Part shown: in pieces, positions 12,201 through 23,779 of the stretch
Numbering within the stretch: position 1 is the stretch's first letter
Layout of the letters: the number at the start of each line of letters is the position of its first letter
Source of the DNA: Pelargonium tetragonum
Taxonomy: Eukaryota > Streptophyta > Magnoliopsida > Geraniales > Geraniaceae
Assembly: GCA_036897445.1 (NCBI GenBank)
Contig: JAYMTL010000180.1
Coordinates: forward strand, 1-29,576
Length of the DNA: 29,576 nucleotides
Direction: 5' to 3'
Notes under the pieces: model-generated
The model's input: the letters and a program-made list of their open reading frames with translations, nothing else
Database searches by the model: none
What the model was told of the DNA's origin: nothing
Position numbers and translations under genes: made by a program

Positions 12201-12780
12201 AAAGCTAGAGTCTTTCGGCATTCCCCTTGACTTATAGCTCTAATCAAGTTACCCTTAATTCTTGATTATTATACTAAGTACTTACCGCGGATTCATATAG
12301 AACAGCCTCTTTTTCTAAATCTAGAACTAAGCATTTCCCGGGTGTTTGCATTAGTTAATACAGGTCTTATGTATCTATAAAGCTTCGACAAGGAAGACTA
12401 ACGATGGGCTACCCCACGCCAAAAAGCCTTTTCAGGGTTCCTTTAACCGGGCTGGCTTCCCTTTTGTGGAATTAATCTCTAGTTATCCTTAACTCTTAAC
12501 TTAAGACCTATAAACATTTTAGGAGTATCTCGAACCTGCTTTTTAAGTAAGGATTCTGATTTCTCTAGCTAGCCCCTAAAAAAATGTTAACTCTTGTTTT
12601 CTTTGATCCTAAGGAAGTTCGATAAATAGAAAACTCATGCGTATAAGTTTCTCTATAAATTTTTTGTGGTTATAAATGGAGGAGGCCCCCTTCTTTTCTG
12701 GATTCTCTGAATTGGTATTGGTACTGATTTTACTTAGAGCACTTTGTCCCCAATCAAGCTTTTACTTGGGTTCAAAGCGG
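9230..12780. other. Noncoding stretch
   Basis: No gene is recognised. Motif-family members include AGGGCCCCT (9696-9704), GGGACTCCCC (10961-10970), AGGGGCCCT (11350-11358), CGGATCCG (12110-12117) and GGGTTCC (12435-12441). A small inverted repeat, AATGC-AA-GCATT, lies at 9963-9974. AGAATTAAT is tandemly doubled at 12121-12138. The 87-codon TTG-started frame at 10639-10902 would encode two hydrophobic stretches, but only about 25 percent of its codons begin with G or C, which argues against coding. Confidence 0.6.
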
Positions 12781-12784
12781 ATAC

Positions 12785-12823
12785 GAGAGCCGACTACCCC
12801 TATGTGGTTACGTTTAGGCTCTC
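12785..12823. repeat. 7-bp GC-rich inverted repeat (stem-loop)
   Basis: GAGAGCC (12785-12791) pairs perfectly with GGCTCTC (12817-12823) across a 25-base loop. The size recalls group II intron domain V, but the bulge, GNRA tetraloop and lower helix of that domain cannot be placed, so I do not call an intron. It opens a roughly 90-base GC-rich patch that ends in overlapping palindromes at 12861-12875. Confidence 0.35.
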
Positions 12824-12860
12824 CCTTAATCCTAGGAAATCTAGCATGACCCCTTCTAAG

Positions 12861-12875
12861 ACCCGCGGGTACCCC
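12861..12875. repeat. Overlapping GC-rich palindromes
   Basis: ACCCGCGGGT (12861-12870) is a perfect 10-bp palindrome and overlaps the perfect 8-bp palindrome GGGTACCC (12867-12874). Two interleaved GC palindromes in 35% G+C DNA are unusual. They may be an intensified member of the dispersed GG..CC family or a recombination or protein-binding site. Confidence 0.45.
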
Positions 12876-13195
12876 ATTTCGAGGAAAGCAACAAAGGCTA
12901 TTAGTACTTAAGGTATAGGAATTAATACATGTACTAAGTTGATTAAGCCCCTTTACTACTATGACGCAGGCTTTCTTTGTTTAAATTAGAATTTCAGGAA
13001 AGGTAATATGGGTACGAATAGTCCTTCTTCAGTACTATTTTCGAGTTCTTGCCTATAAATGGGGCTTCCCTTCCTTGAATTAGTGGTAATTTAGTTTAAA
13101 GCCCTTTGAAAATTTTTTTAATTGTCCTGCTTAGCTTTTGGAATGAGAAACAGGGAATAGGCATAAAAGCAACTACTTATTTTAATGAAATATTT

Positions 13196-13267
13196 TATAA
13201 AATAAAAGTCTATAAAATAAAAGTCTATAAAATAAAAGTCTATAAAATAAAAGTCTATAAAATAAAA
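13196..13267 (+). repeat. 15-bp tandem repeat, 4.8 copies
   Basis: The unit TATAAAATAAAAGTC is repeated without change at 13196, 13211, 13226 and 13241, with a fifth copy cut after 12 bases at 13256-13267. The identity of the copies points to recent slippage or recombination. It is the only clear minisatellite in the window. The phase AAAAGTCTATAA recurs once at 13726-13737, about 460 bases downstream, which may be an older echo. Confidence 0.9.
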
Positions 13268-13588
13268 CGGGTTGAGGATTAGATAGAATAAATACCAAGG
13301 TTTCTGTCGTTTATATGCTGTTTAGGTCGCAAGTAAGTTAGGTTTTTTACTCTTGCCTCTTTATCGTTAAATTCTATGCTATAATTTTGGAGCTCTTAAT
13401 ACTCTAAGACTCTTTTTTCTTTAATTTGCTTACAATAAAATAAGAAGAGTAAGACATTTTGGACTAACTCTAGGCCCAGGGAATCCCTATCAATATTATC
13501 TCATTAGGGCTTCTAACTCCAAGGAATACAAGCAAGCTTGCCTAAACTATCTATATACATTAATTATATAAGTAACTCTTAACTTTAG

Positions 13589-13744
13589 AAGGGGAATACA
13601 GTCACTACAATAGCTAATAACCATACTAAGGGTATAGCTGCAAAGACTAGCAAAGCTATGAAGAGTCTTAGTTTAGTAAAGACTTAGAAAGGTATAGCTC
13701 GTAATCTTAATAAGAAAAGTGAGAAAAAAGTCTATAAGAAGAAG
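13589..13744 (+). other. Lys-rich short frames with repeated KGIA word (unidentified)
   Basis: One plus frame reads IANNHTKGIAAKTSKAM near 13607-13660, meets a TAG at 13685, then reads KGIARNLNKKSEKK and ends in Lys codons before a TAA at 13745. The basic, Lys-terminated composition resembles small nucleic-acid-binding or ribosomal proteins, but no family is recognised and codon-position G+C is flat (about 32, 34 and 32 percent). The DNA word GGTATAGCT appears twice here (13631 and 13691) and again elsewhere. If UAG were sense, the frame would be about 54 codons. A decayed gene, a chance frame or a dispersed DNA repeat are all possible. Confidence 0.2.
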
Positions 13745-13990
13745 TAAAGTCAGTAAGAGGCGGGTTCCTTTTCCAATCAAGAAGTGCTTTTAAGAAATAA
13801 GTAAATAAGTTAAGAAGTGTTTTGGCTATTTGAAATTACTTTTTAATGTAAAATATCTAAAAGTCTTTTTTATTCCAAAAATTTAGATTTTTAACTTGCT
13901 ATAACTAGAACCCCTTATGAAAATGCATGTGAATTAAGCAAAACAAGAGAACCGCTATACGGAGAGATTAGAACTCAAAACTAGAAATAA

Positions 13991-14218
13991 AAAAAAAGAA
14001 AGGGCTTCCTATTAAATAGCTTGTACCTTGTGTTGAAGGAGCCTTTTAAGTACATACTAGAGCCTTTCTTACCGACAGGAACTGAGGGAGGTAATGTAAT
14101 TAATATTAGTTTTAGATACACAAGCTTGCACATAATAGGAACACAAAGCGCTTACCCAAGCTTCTTTATTATCCGAAAAGGGAAACCTGGAATAAAAGAG
14201 CAACTCTTACCAGCATGA
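13991..14218 (+). other. Open frame of about 75 codons, unidentified
   Basis: The frame is open from 13991 to a TGA at 14216-14218, with a TTG at 14021 as one start. The same phase is also open from 13895 to 13981, separated only by a TAG and a TAA. It reads a basic, mixed sequence including EPFLPTGTEGGNVINISF. First-position G+C is mildly raised (about 42 percent against 37 and 37). There are no domains, no signal peptide and no clear ribosome-binding site. It crosses the GGGCTTCC motif at 14003. I rate it as more likely chance than gene. Confidence 0.15.
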
Positions 14219-14219
14219 A

Positions 14220-17200
14220 AATTTTTTAACTCCTAAAAAACTAAGGGAAACCCCTCCGCTTAAAGCCTTTATACCCTGGATACTAAGAAAAGTTGACTCC
14301 ATCAAGAACTTTTAATCCCTGGATATCTTGATATAAGAAATCCTTAGGATAATTTAGCAATACACTAGTATTAGATTTAAAACCCTAACGAGTTACAAAC
14401 AAGGTATTATCTCTGATGTTCCCAAAGTAATGATTATGAAACCAAGCACAAGGTATCCACAACCACATAGTATAACATACTCAATTTTTGCCAACCCGGG
14501 TAAAACTTAATCCTACTACGGAGTCCCTCAAAATGAACCATTAAGGGTTTAGATACTCTAAATGAACCGAAGCAAGGCCCGAAATATTCCGCCATAGTCA
14601 TTTTGTATAAGTAAAAAACCCCCTAAAGAACCTCCTGCTTAATTAGAATTTAGATATACCTTGTGTACTCGAAAGCCCTTAAACGGATTCCTACATAAGG
14701 ACTCCTTTTTCTTTTTGTATGCCCGTGAAAAATTCTTTAGGTTAGGATTTCCGATTACTGGGTTTATTAAATGCTAATTAAGCTTTTTGTTAGTGAACTC
14801 CCCTTTGAGTTTTACCTAACAACTGGGTCTCATAAGTACATAATATAACCCTACTTTCTATATCATAATCATAAGCAATCTCTTGGTAGCAGTAGTAAGT
14901 AAAGTTAAAGGACTATACATTCTCCTTTGAAGGAGGGTTATATATATTCCAGGTAAAGCTTTTCGTTTTTGTTAAATGCTAAGAAACTTACAGGGGGGTC
15001 GGTAAAGGCATACTAGGGAACTATTTGCAGCTGGACTCTGTATTTGTAGCTTACTCTTAGCTATACCTGTGTACGTACTATAGCCATACTCTTTCTTACC
15101 TGTACCGGCTTTCATAGGAGATAAGACTCTCTATCTGTATTTTATTCTATATCTTATGCCTACTTCCCTCTTGATAATAATAACCGTCTTGATAATGTTA
15201 CTCTGTACCTTGAAAGGAAGATAGGGGAATTTACCGTCAAGAGAAAGAGGCGCCCCTTTCTTGTGAGTAAGTATCCGCTAAAACTGTCTATAACTAACAA
15301 AACCTAGTTGTCTCAAGAAACCGAGTCTTTAGACTTGAAATATCCAACGTACTCAACTCCTCTAAGGCCCTATTTCTCGCCTTTCTATCTATTTGGAAAT
15401 TTTTAATAATGGATTTTGCTTAGTTATAAAGGGAACCCCTTATTAATAAGTATTATCCAATAGTCCTTAACTTTCTACTCATTCATAAAAATTCCTTAAT
15501 TTTTAATTACTTAAGCACTCCTATAATGCGGGTAATCCCCTCTCTAAAGCACTTTTACTTAGGACGTTGTCGCCCCAACCTTGTAGACTCTTTTGGGATT
15601 AGTATTTACTAATAACTTGTCGTAGTTAGAAACTAGCCCACTTTAAATTTGTTGAGTAAGAGTTAGAAAAATACTGATAGTAAAGAAAAGATAAATACAA
15701 AATGGAATCCTTATGAGACTTGCTTGCCAAATTGCCCAAAGAATTCCTTCTAGTGTAACAAGACTGGACTCGACGCCAATAGGGTCCCGGATTCTGATTT
15801 TGTTTTGAAGGTATAGTAATTCTTTTATTAATGAAATAGTTCAGACAGTAGGAGTAAATCTTCTATCTCTTTTTGCTCTACCAACTAATTATAATATAAG
15901 CTTTCAAATCATAGGATATTGTTATTTATTTTCGGTACTTGTACTAAAGGGACCCTTTTATTGAACTTATTCACACCTTACCTTAATTCTAAACTAGGAG
16001 ATATTTAGGACAAGAATAGAGTGCATATTATCGAGCTAAGGTTGTGTAAATGAAAAGGGTAGGATTCTAAAGTTTCTTTCTATTAAATAAGTAACTCCGA
16101 TTTGTGAATTTGAGGGGTAACTCAGGGAAATTTTTATTTCTATCTAAGTGATCCCTATTTATTAATAAATAAAGGTATGCCCTTACTTATAAGAAACTTT
16201 ATTCAACAAAAAGTATACTTAAAGGGATGTTGCCTTACTCTAGTTTATATAAAAAGTTGCTTACGTTAAGACGGAGGAGATTCGCTTACTTAGATTTTTG
16301 TAATAGTAATAGCGGGACACTTTCCTAGATTGTGGAGATTCTCAGATATTGTTAACTAACTCCTTTTAAACGGAAATTTCCTTTAACGGGTTTCCTTAAA
16401 TAAGAAATAAGGAAGATTTATAAGAGGAATCTTTCTTGAAGTAGAATGCCCGGTAATAGGGTCTTAAATAGTATTGGGGCTCGTTAGTATTTGTATTGTA
16501 GACAGAACTCTAGGAAGTTCGAGAGTCTAATAAGAGTGGCTGCCGAAGGTTACATGCAAATTAATAATACAAAGGATTAAAATCTGTTGCTACACGAAAA
16601 GTTGGTGATTACTTGTTCCAATAAATAGAAAAAAGGAAAAATCGCAAGGGGGAGGTAAAAGTTCTAAAGGAAGACTCATATAAGGTTCCTTTGTCAGCTA
16701 CTATTCCGAAAGTTTTATCCATTATTAAGTGAGTAAAAAAAGGACCTATTTAAAATAAGAAAGGTGTACTCAAGCTAAAAATAAGCGTTAATGAGGTATC
16801 CGTTTGTAAGATTGACTCCTCAAGAAGCAGCTAACTTTATTGTAATCCCAGTTTAAAGGCTACCGCACCCTTTACCTAACCGAAATGTCTTTTTTGTGAT
16901 ATAGGGGATTAGTATATATATATGAATACTTGAAATAGACTGGATTCCTCTTCAGTCGTACTAAGATCTCTTTCAAGGAGTTTGGGCAGGGAAACTCTTG
17001 CTAGTATAATATCGCTTTTGAACATTTTATTACCAAATTCCATTTTTAAGTAAAAGAAAACGTCTTTTTTTACAAAGGGGCTTTCTATTTGGAATTTTAT
17101 GTATTATATTAGATTCCGTTGTAAGGAATAAGGATTCTAAGTTACTGCAATAAGTTATACCGGAATCCTTTATTAGCTGCTGTTATTAGGAAAAGTCTAA

Positions 17201-18235
17201 GCCAGTAAAAAGCCAACCCCTCAACTAGGCCAACCTTGCTTGTTACTATAAGGTAATTGAGGAGAGAAAGATTAGTTTAGTAAGTAAACCCTTATTTTTA
17301 TTATTTAGACTTATTCTCTTGTTTCAGATCGATCCAACTTTCCTTATTAAGTTTGATTAAATTTTTATAAGAGTGATTTTTGGTTTATTTATTTGGAATG
17401 TTTTTTCATGTGATTCCTAGCGCCAAAATTGGAGTTTCAATTTCTGGGAAAGTTACAACAAAAAGAAAGTATATATATCATATAAGTATAGAGGTTAGGT
17501 GCTCAAAAATTAATAAGCAACCCGTACATAACTAAAAGGAGCTTTCATATTACTCGGTTTTAATCTAAAGAAATAAAATGAAAGAGGATTTAAAACTTCT
17601 AATTAAGTTTCCCTTTTTAGTGCTTATTAGTTAAAGTTGTTTGTTCAAAATTCAGTATATCTAACTAAACCAAGAATCTATTTGGTTATATACTACTGTG
17701 CCGAAACTAGTATAGCCCTATAGGAAACTATTTCCTAATAAAAGAAAACAATAAGGAAAAGAGGTTCTTCTAGAAAATAGAACTAATATCTTAGTTAAAG
17801 CTTAATTTCTGAACTACAAATTTTAGTGAACTTTCGTATTGGGTAATAAAAAAAGAAGACTCAAACAAGTCTACTAACCTCAAATTTTTAGGAAATACTA
17901 TAACGGCGGCCCCTAAGAAAGGTTCAGGATTACGGGTCGGTTAAATATAATGCCGAGTTGCTAATATCAAGCTTACATATAAATTTAATAAGGAGTTCTG
18001 TGCTTTATAGATGAGTTTTTGATGTTGCTTTCGTCTTGGTCTTGGCAAGCTCTCAGTATCCGGAAATAAGTATACTTTTCCGGGATTCCTACTATGTAGT
18101 CTTTATAAAACCAAATCTATAGCTAGTTAAAAATGTATCCATTTTCTCTCCGTTTAGTTGGGTCCAGCAGGCAAGGTATATATCCTTTTTACTATTACAT
18201 AAATCTTAATTATTACAAAAAGGGAAAACTTGCTT
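14220..18235. other. Noncoding stretch
   Basis: No gene is recognised. ACCCGGGT (14494-14501) is a perfect palindrome. GGAGTCC and GGACTCC lie close together at 14520 and 14699. CTCCTT-TG-AAGGAG (14922-14935) is a perfect inverted repeat with the family arms in reversed order. On the minus strand a 47-residue ATG frame runs from 15115 to 14972 and contains the word TGIAKSK, which echoes short frames at 13.6 and 23.9 kb; it is too short to call. The 16-18.2 kb portion shows only scattered GGGTTTCC-type sites (for example 16388-16395). Confidence 0.55.
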
Positions 18236-18239
18236 TCGG

Positions 18240-18900
18240 ATAGCTACAAGGATAAGTAGTCTAAGTCTATAGGTAGTACAAAAAGAGGTTTGAAAGATAA
18301 GTAATAAGCAGTCTTCTTAGGCTATCTATGTTCTAAGTAAAAGTGATGCGGTTTTCGGTAAGGGAGTTTCCTGTAAATGAATAAGACTCCTTTCGGTAAA
18401 GGTAATATAAGAAAGCAGGTGTAGCTACAAAAAAGTAGAGTACGAACTAGGGGTAGAGAGAGAATTTGACTAATTAAAGCTAATAAACTTACTAAGAAAC
18501 TAAAGAATGATCGAAAAAGGAGGTCTTACTATATAGGGAGATACTAGAAAAAAGAGCTTTGTGGGACTCCTCAAATAAGAAAGAAGAATCTAAGCACTTC
18601 CTAAAACTAAGGAAAAAGGTAGCCAAGAAACATCTACGAATGAGAGCTTGAGCGGGAATGAGCCATAATTGAAAAAGATGAGGATAAATCGAGAGTTAAA
18701 GTAAAGACCGACTCTATGTAGGATTGGTAAGTTACTATAAGAGAATATATCCGGGTTGGAGGATTTCTAGAAGGGGGTATAATTTAGTAATATTATCTAC
18801 ACTTAAGGTATAATAAAACAAGGGATCCAGTCAATGTAGAGCCAACAGACAAGCGTGAATTGAGCTTGAGTTGAGTCATATTCGAAAAGTACTTTTTTAG
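18240..18900 (+). other. Purine-rich tract
   Basis: Two sample lines (18481-18540 and 18661-18720) are each about two thirds purine on the plus strand, clearly above their surroundings. Short Lys/Arg-rich peptides can be read (KLRKKVAKKHLRMRA near 18.6 kb), but every frame is broken by several TAA and TAG codons. No gene is called. GGTGTAGCTACAAA at 18419 resembles the GGTATAGCT words elsewhere. Confidence 0.4.
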
Positions 18901-19108
18901 AGGCCCGTTTTTTCTACAGAATTGACTACTTACTAGAAATTCTAAAGTCCCCTTTCTAGTAGGTACAATAGGTCTGGTTTATAATATTAGGATCTTAGGC
19001 GGCACTAAGTACAGGTCTATCCCATAAGAAAGTAACAGGTTCGAATCTCACTTTTAAAGCTAATAAATCCATAAAAGGGACTAACCCTCAAGTTACCTAG
19101 CTGCCAAC

Positions 19109-19137
19109 TCTTCGATACCTCTTTATCTTCGATACCT
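19109..19137 (+). repeat. 17-bp tandem duplication, 1.7 copies
   Basis: The unit TCTTCGATACCTCTTTA at 19109-19125 is followed directly by its first 12 bases at 19126-19137 without mismatch. This looks like a simple slippage duplication. Confidence 0.75.
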
Positions 19138-22100
19138 GTGCCTGGTTCTTTCTATTTTCTTACTTCAAGTTCCCTGTAAGCTCCTAATCAACTAGATTTT
19201 CCTAAAAAGCTAGGGAATCGAATGAAGCTAAGTAGACCCCCTTACTTGGACTTGAAAAATGACTTAGATTCTAAGCTTCGCCCTTTTGTTAACTAAAAAA
19301 ACGCGGACTCCGATAGATAGGTAGATTAGGTAAAGAAACTCCCAACTTTTATTAAATTTTTATGCTTGTTGTAACCCTAACCTTTGGATTTAATTGTAAC
19401 TATTATCTCAATTAGTTTAGTAAAAGCAAATTAAAATGCGATTCATGAAAAAGACTTCCACCTCAAGCTCCCAGTATCCTGAAATAGAAGAGACTTTTAT
19501 CCGAGATTGAGAAGGTCCCCTATTAATCCTTAAAGTTTACTACAAAATATCTCGTTCTGATTTAGCAGGGGCAAAAAAAAAGGGGTCCCTTAATAGCAAA
19601 TTTCTTTTTGTTCCTGAGATTTCAGCGGCTACTAAAAGGCTCAGAGTTTAACTAACTCTTAGCTTTCAAAAGTTTAATTTAACAGGTTTAAGATGTTTTC
19701 TTTTTTAAATGGCCCCAGTCCGTACTCAAATTTTTAGTTTTCACTCGGTATGAAAAAAGCTAAGTGTCAAAAATCCAACTTAATGGAGGAATCCTTTTAA
19801 CAAAAGGCTATGGTAAACAGATCCAATACTGGAACCTAAAAGGAAATTTCCTTACTGCTCGGTTGATTGCTCCTTTTATTTTTGCCGATAACTTTTATAA
19901 AACCCGCTTTAATTCTAGCTTTATATACCTGTAAATTCTTTCTGATTAAAGCCTTCTCTATCCTATTCTTTGTTTTTGAAAGCATTCTCTAAGTTCTCCT
20001 GCGCGTTAATAAACTAAGTAAATAAGGAATCCTAAATTTCAGATTATAAATGTCCCTGACTCTAACTCTTCCTTCCCTAGTCAAACCCCATAGACCGAGA
20101 ACCTTGAAATTAGAAATTTAAGCCTTACGGATATATTCTCTAACTAAATGAAAACCTAAGTTACAACTCAGTGGGTTTTGAGAGGATCCAACACAAAAAT
20201 GTTATTAAACATACTCCTGAGTTAGCCTCACAATTTGAGCTAAAACTATTCTATCCCATCTGCTTTCCTAGGGGGAGTCTCCTGTTCTATGATATCATGT
20301 ACTTTTTAGCTAGTTCCCGCGCTATAAATTTTTGGAATTAGAAAACTTCCGCTTTCAATAATGACACACTGGGGAGTCTTTCCCTTTACTCACCTCTCAC
20401 CAGCTAAAAATCTAAAAGCCGGTTAAAAAGCTGCAACTTAACTTATTGATGTTTTACAACTGCGTCTTCGCTAAGTAATGGAGTTCTTTATTATGCAAAG
20501 ATCTATTCTACTATACTTAACTCAAGCGTTTTTATCAAAAGAGTCTATTACTTCATTATACTTGTACTTGTGGGCACTCGTTATCTTTTAATTAGACAAT
20601 AACAAAAATTTACTAGGAGTTTCGAGTAGTATTGGCCTTATGCTATAAGTCCTATCCTCTATTAATAATCTATAAAAAGTTCTACTTTAGACTCAAATTT
20701 ATATACCCTCCATAAAAAAACTACTCCCAAGGCTTTGTCTAAACCAAACTGCACCTTTGCCAAGCCCCCTAGTCCAGGCACCCGTTTTATCTATTACTTA
20801 TATCTTATGTAGGATGTAGGAGGGGTTTTGAATAAGAATATAACCTTGTAAGAATAAGCAAGGATCCATACTAAAAGCACAAAAATATCCTGACCCCAAT
20901 AGGAAACCCCGTAAAAATAGGTCAATACCCGCTAAATCAAGCTTTTTAAAGCACCTTGACCAGTTAACTCGGTAGAAGAGTTACTCTGCTTTGTATAGAA
21001 CACCTGCTCTACGTAATTCCTAAGTTGAATCAGGGTCTAGCGCCTATTTAACTATAACTAAGAGCCTGCCCCAAGCTTTTTCCGTCTAAGTACCCTTATG
21101 TATATTAACTTCGTTACCTTAGGATCCCTTTGTTTACCCTAGTTTATAGAGAGGGATTTGCTCTAAATAAGCTTCACGCAACAAGGAAATCGTAAAGCGG
21201 AATTTGAAAAAGCCTCCTTATTTCTTTTTGGTTTAGCTCAAAAGTTATACGCGGATTTGACTTTTATATTGGTACCGGAACAAGAGGGATAAAGTCAGTT
21301 TTAACCAGGAGTGTCTTGATGTTTCTACCTTAACAAGTTGAGGGGGTTCTTATTTTATTAAAGTCTTAATTAAGATTTATTCACTTTAAGTTTATACATG
21401 GTCCATTTAAGATACAATAAAATAACTAGAATCTATTTCTTTTTAATGAATGAAGAATCGTAAATAAAGGCGGATAAACTCTTGTTAAAGCGGATTAAAA
21501 AGGTCGTATCTAGAATTTATTTAATTCTTTTTTTGCTATAGAATTGGGGATCCCCCTTTTTTATACAGCCGAAGCTTTAGGCATTCCTTATTATTACAGG
21601 CAAACCTAAGAATCCCGTGGCTTAAATTAAATATGTAATTATCCTACGGAATATTTTTAAGAAGAGTCTAATATTGGGAATAAAGCTCGCTCCGGAGAAT
21701 ATTAAGAGTTTCTTCAATTTAATAAGAATAAGGCTGAATGCTTTAAAAGGGTTTTTCTCTGTTATGTATAGTTAGGTTTAAATAGGCGAAATTCTAGTCG
21801 GTTTGTATTTATTAGTTTTAAGTGTGCCAATCTGAGGTATGGAAATTTACCCAATATTACAGCTATAATGAAATGGGGACTGCTACTCGGAGTTTTTCGC
21901 TGTGACTTTACATACAACTGAAGAGCTCACTAAAATAGGGTTTATTACTGTGAATTATCTTCATCCTTTGACATATTACAAGGATAAAGAGAAGGCCCCT
22001 AATTATGGCTATGCGGGGGACTCCCCTTTTGTATTCTTAAATTTCAGCTAAAAGTTTAGATACTTTCCATGTAGGTTTTGGAAACATATTTATGAAGTAC

Positions 22101-22428
22101 ACATGGTTTACCTTTTTTAGGACACCTCTAGTAGAATTTTTGATTTTCAGGAGATAAAGCTAAATTTGTAAGCTAAAGGAGTTCTTAACGAGTACACAAT
22201 AAAATTATAAAAACATTACGAAAGTAAATACTTTAGAACAAAATAAGGATCTCTGTAAATTCTTAAAAAGGATACTTCCCTACCTATACGAAAAGGGTAA
22301 AGTCCTGTTATAATTTTAACTCTATATATAATATAATACATTATAAGCATAAGTGTTTTCGTATTAACAGAAGTTTCACTTTTTTTGTTAGAGAGTTTTC
22401 AAAGAGCCCCCTTATGATCTACCCTAAA

Positions 22429-22450
22429 GAGATTCCTATATAGGAATCTC
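22429..22450. repeat. Perfect 22-bp palindrome
   Basis: GAGATTCCTAT (22429-22439) is followed with no spacer by its exact reverse complement (22440-22450). Pairing continues outward as TAAA against TTTA with a one-base bulge, giving an arm of about 15 bases. This is the longest uninterrupted palindrome I found. It contains the dispersed-family word ATTCC in both arms and could extrude as a cruciform or bind a dimeric protein. Confidence 0.8.
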
Positions 22451-23779
22451 CTTTATGGACAGTAATATATACTTTATACTTGAGAAGTTCCCTGGGTAAA
22501 AAGATAATGTAGAGTAAAGTGAGTGTCAATACAGTTTTATCCCCTTTAATTTAAGAAACCTGGGTCTGGTTAATTTAGAGTTAGATTTCTTTAGTGCACG
22601 CCTCTTTCTTTTTGTGTATTCACCTTCAATAGGTACTTTATTAAATTAGCCAACTTAACTTTATTGGGTTTCCCTTCAAGTCATGAGCAAAAAACGAGAA
22701 ATTAGCTGGAAAGACTCTTACAAGTATTTAGTTACTACGGAAGCCCGACCAAAATACACTTAGATAGAACTGGGGATTCCACTGGATACGGTAAAAAGGG
22801 GGGAGTTCCCGCCAAAGAGATTTTCGCGGATATGAAGCATACTTGGTTTATAAGATAAAAAGGATATCTTGAGAATAGAATAAGTGCAATTTTATAGATA
22901 TAATTCAGACTAAGTCTCTTCAAAATCTGCTAGATAATAGAGCTTACCGTAGCTTTGTTGTAGCATCCCTATTTAACGTGGCATACTGCTAGTCAACCAA
23001 AAGGCAAATTCCCCCTTACTTAAAATTTATAACGAGTCGGGGTTCCTGGTGAAAGGATTAACTCTCGATTATTGTAAGAATTCTAATAAGATTTTTTGGT
23101 ATTATAAGGATTTGATTGCATGCTTGTAGATGAGTGATAACCTTTTTACACAAGGAAAGAACCCCCGGAGAAATTGCTCTTCAATCTTGTTGTATAAAAT
23201 TAAGGCTACGTTTCAGGCCTATAAATATCAGGTTACTCTTAAAAGATTCCCGTGACGCAAAGTGTGTATCAGAACCCTTCAATTCGGTTAGAGTTTACTA
23301 GTCCGCAAAATACCTGGAGGTAAGGTTAGGGTAATATTATACCTCAAAACAGGGATTACTAATAAAGAAAAGTCAGGCAAACTTCTAAGTTTGCTAGATT
23401 TTGAGCGGATGCTCTTATAAAAAAGTTCTTTCTTGTTAGTTAAACTTGAGAGGGTTCTATCTACTATAAAGCCTTTTACGCTATACTTCCTACTTTCTCG
23501 GGTTTCATATTTACAACAACCATGACTTTTTACTAAATAAGCCTTCCGGGGACTCAGGCATTCCTAATACAAAGTAAATCCCTTTCTTTTTTTTGATTGA
23601 TTGACCTTCTCTAAATTGTACTTAACGAAATTTTAGCAGTTCTATGCTAATACTTTATTTACACAGCAGCCTTTTATTTAAATACAATGAGCTAAGCTGT
23701 TACAAAAAAGATAAGAATATTTTTCTTTTTTGTGGTTTCTCCTTATAAAAGTTTTGCAGCTAGGAACTCTATTTCAATA

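Larger units (their letters stand above)
18901..23779. other. Noncoding stretch with several of the clearest GG..CC sites
   Basis: No gene is recognised. It holds AAGGGGTCCCTT (19580-19591), GGGGATCCCC (21546-21555), GGGGACTCCCC (22016-22026), GGGAGTTCCC (22801-22810), ATGATATCAT (20289-20298) and four GGATCC sites (20184, 20872, 21122, 21548). A 17-base direct duplication lies at 19109-19137. A tRNA-like T-arm word GGTTCGAATC near 19039 lacks a pairing stem. The minus frame at 22735-22923 is short and unidentified. Confidence 0.55.

Noticed and set aside
12280-12300. Minus-strand CCGCGGTAAGTAC resembling the 530 loop of small-subunit rRNA
   Set aside because: The match stops after about ten bases; the preceding GTGCCAGC and the following conserved helices are absent.
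12779-12795. ATACGAGAGCC resembling the large-subunit sarcin-ricin loop; a similar AGTACGAACTAGG near 18437
   Set aside because: Both diverge within the universally conserved core, and no neighbouring rRNA helix is seen.
12785-12823. Group II intron domain V
   Set aside because: The two-base bulge, catalytic triad position and GNRA loop cannot be placed within the stem-loop.
13268-13290. GGATTAGATA resembling the 790 loop of small-subunit rRNA
   Set aside because: The next conserved bases (CCC) and surrounding helices are missing, and a ten-base match is expected by chance.
19036-19056. tRNA T-arm-like word GGTTCGAATC
   Set aside because: The flanking five-base stems do not pair beyond two positions, and no D-arm, anticodon arm or acceptor stem can be placed.
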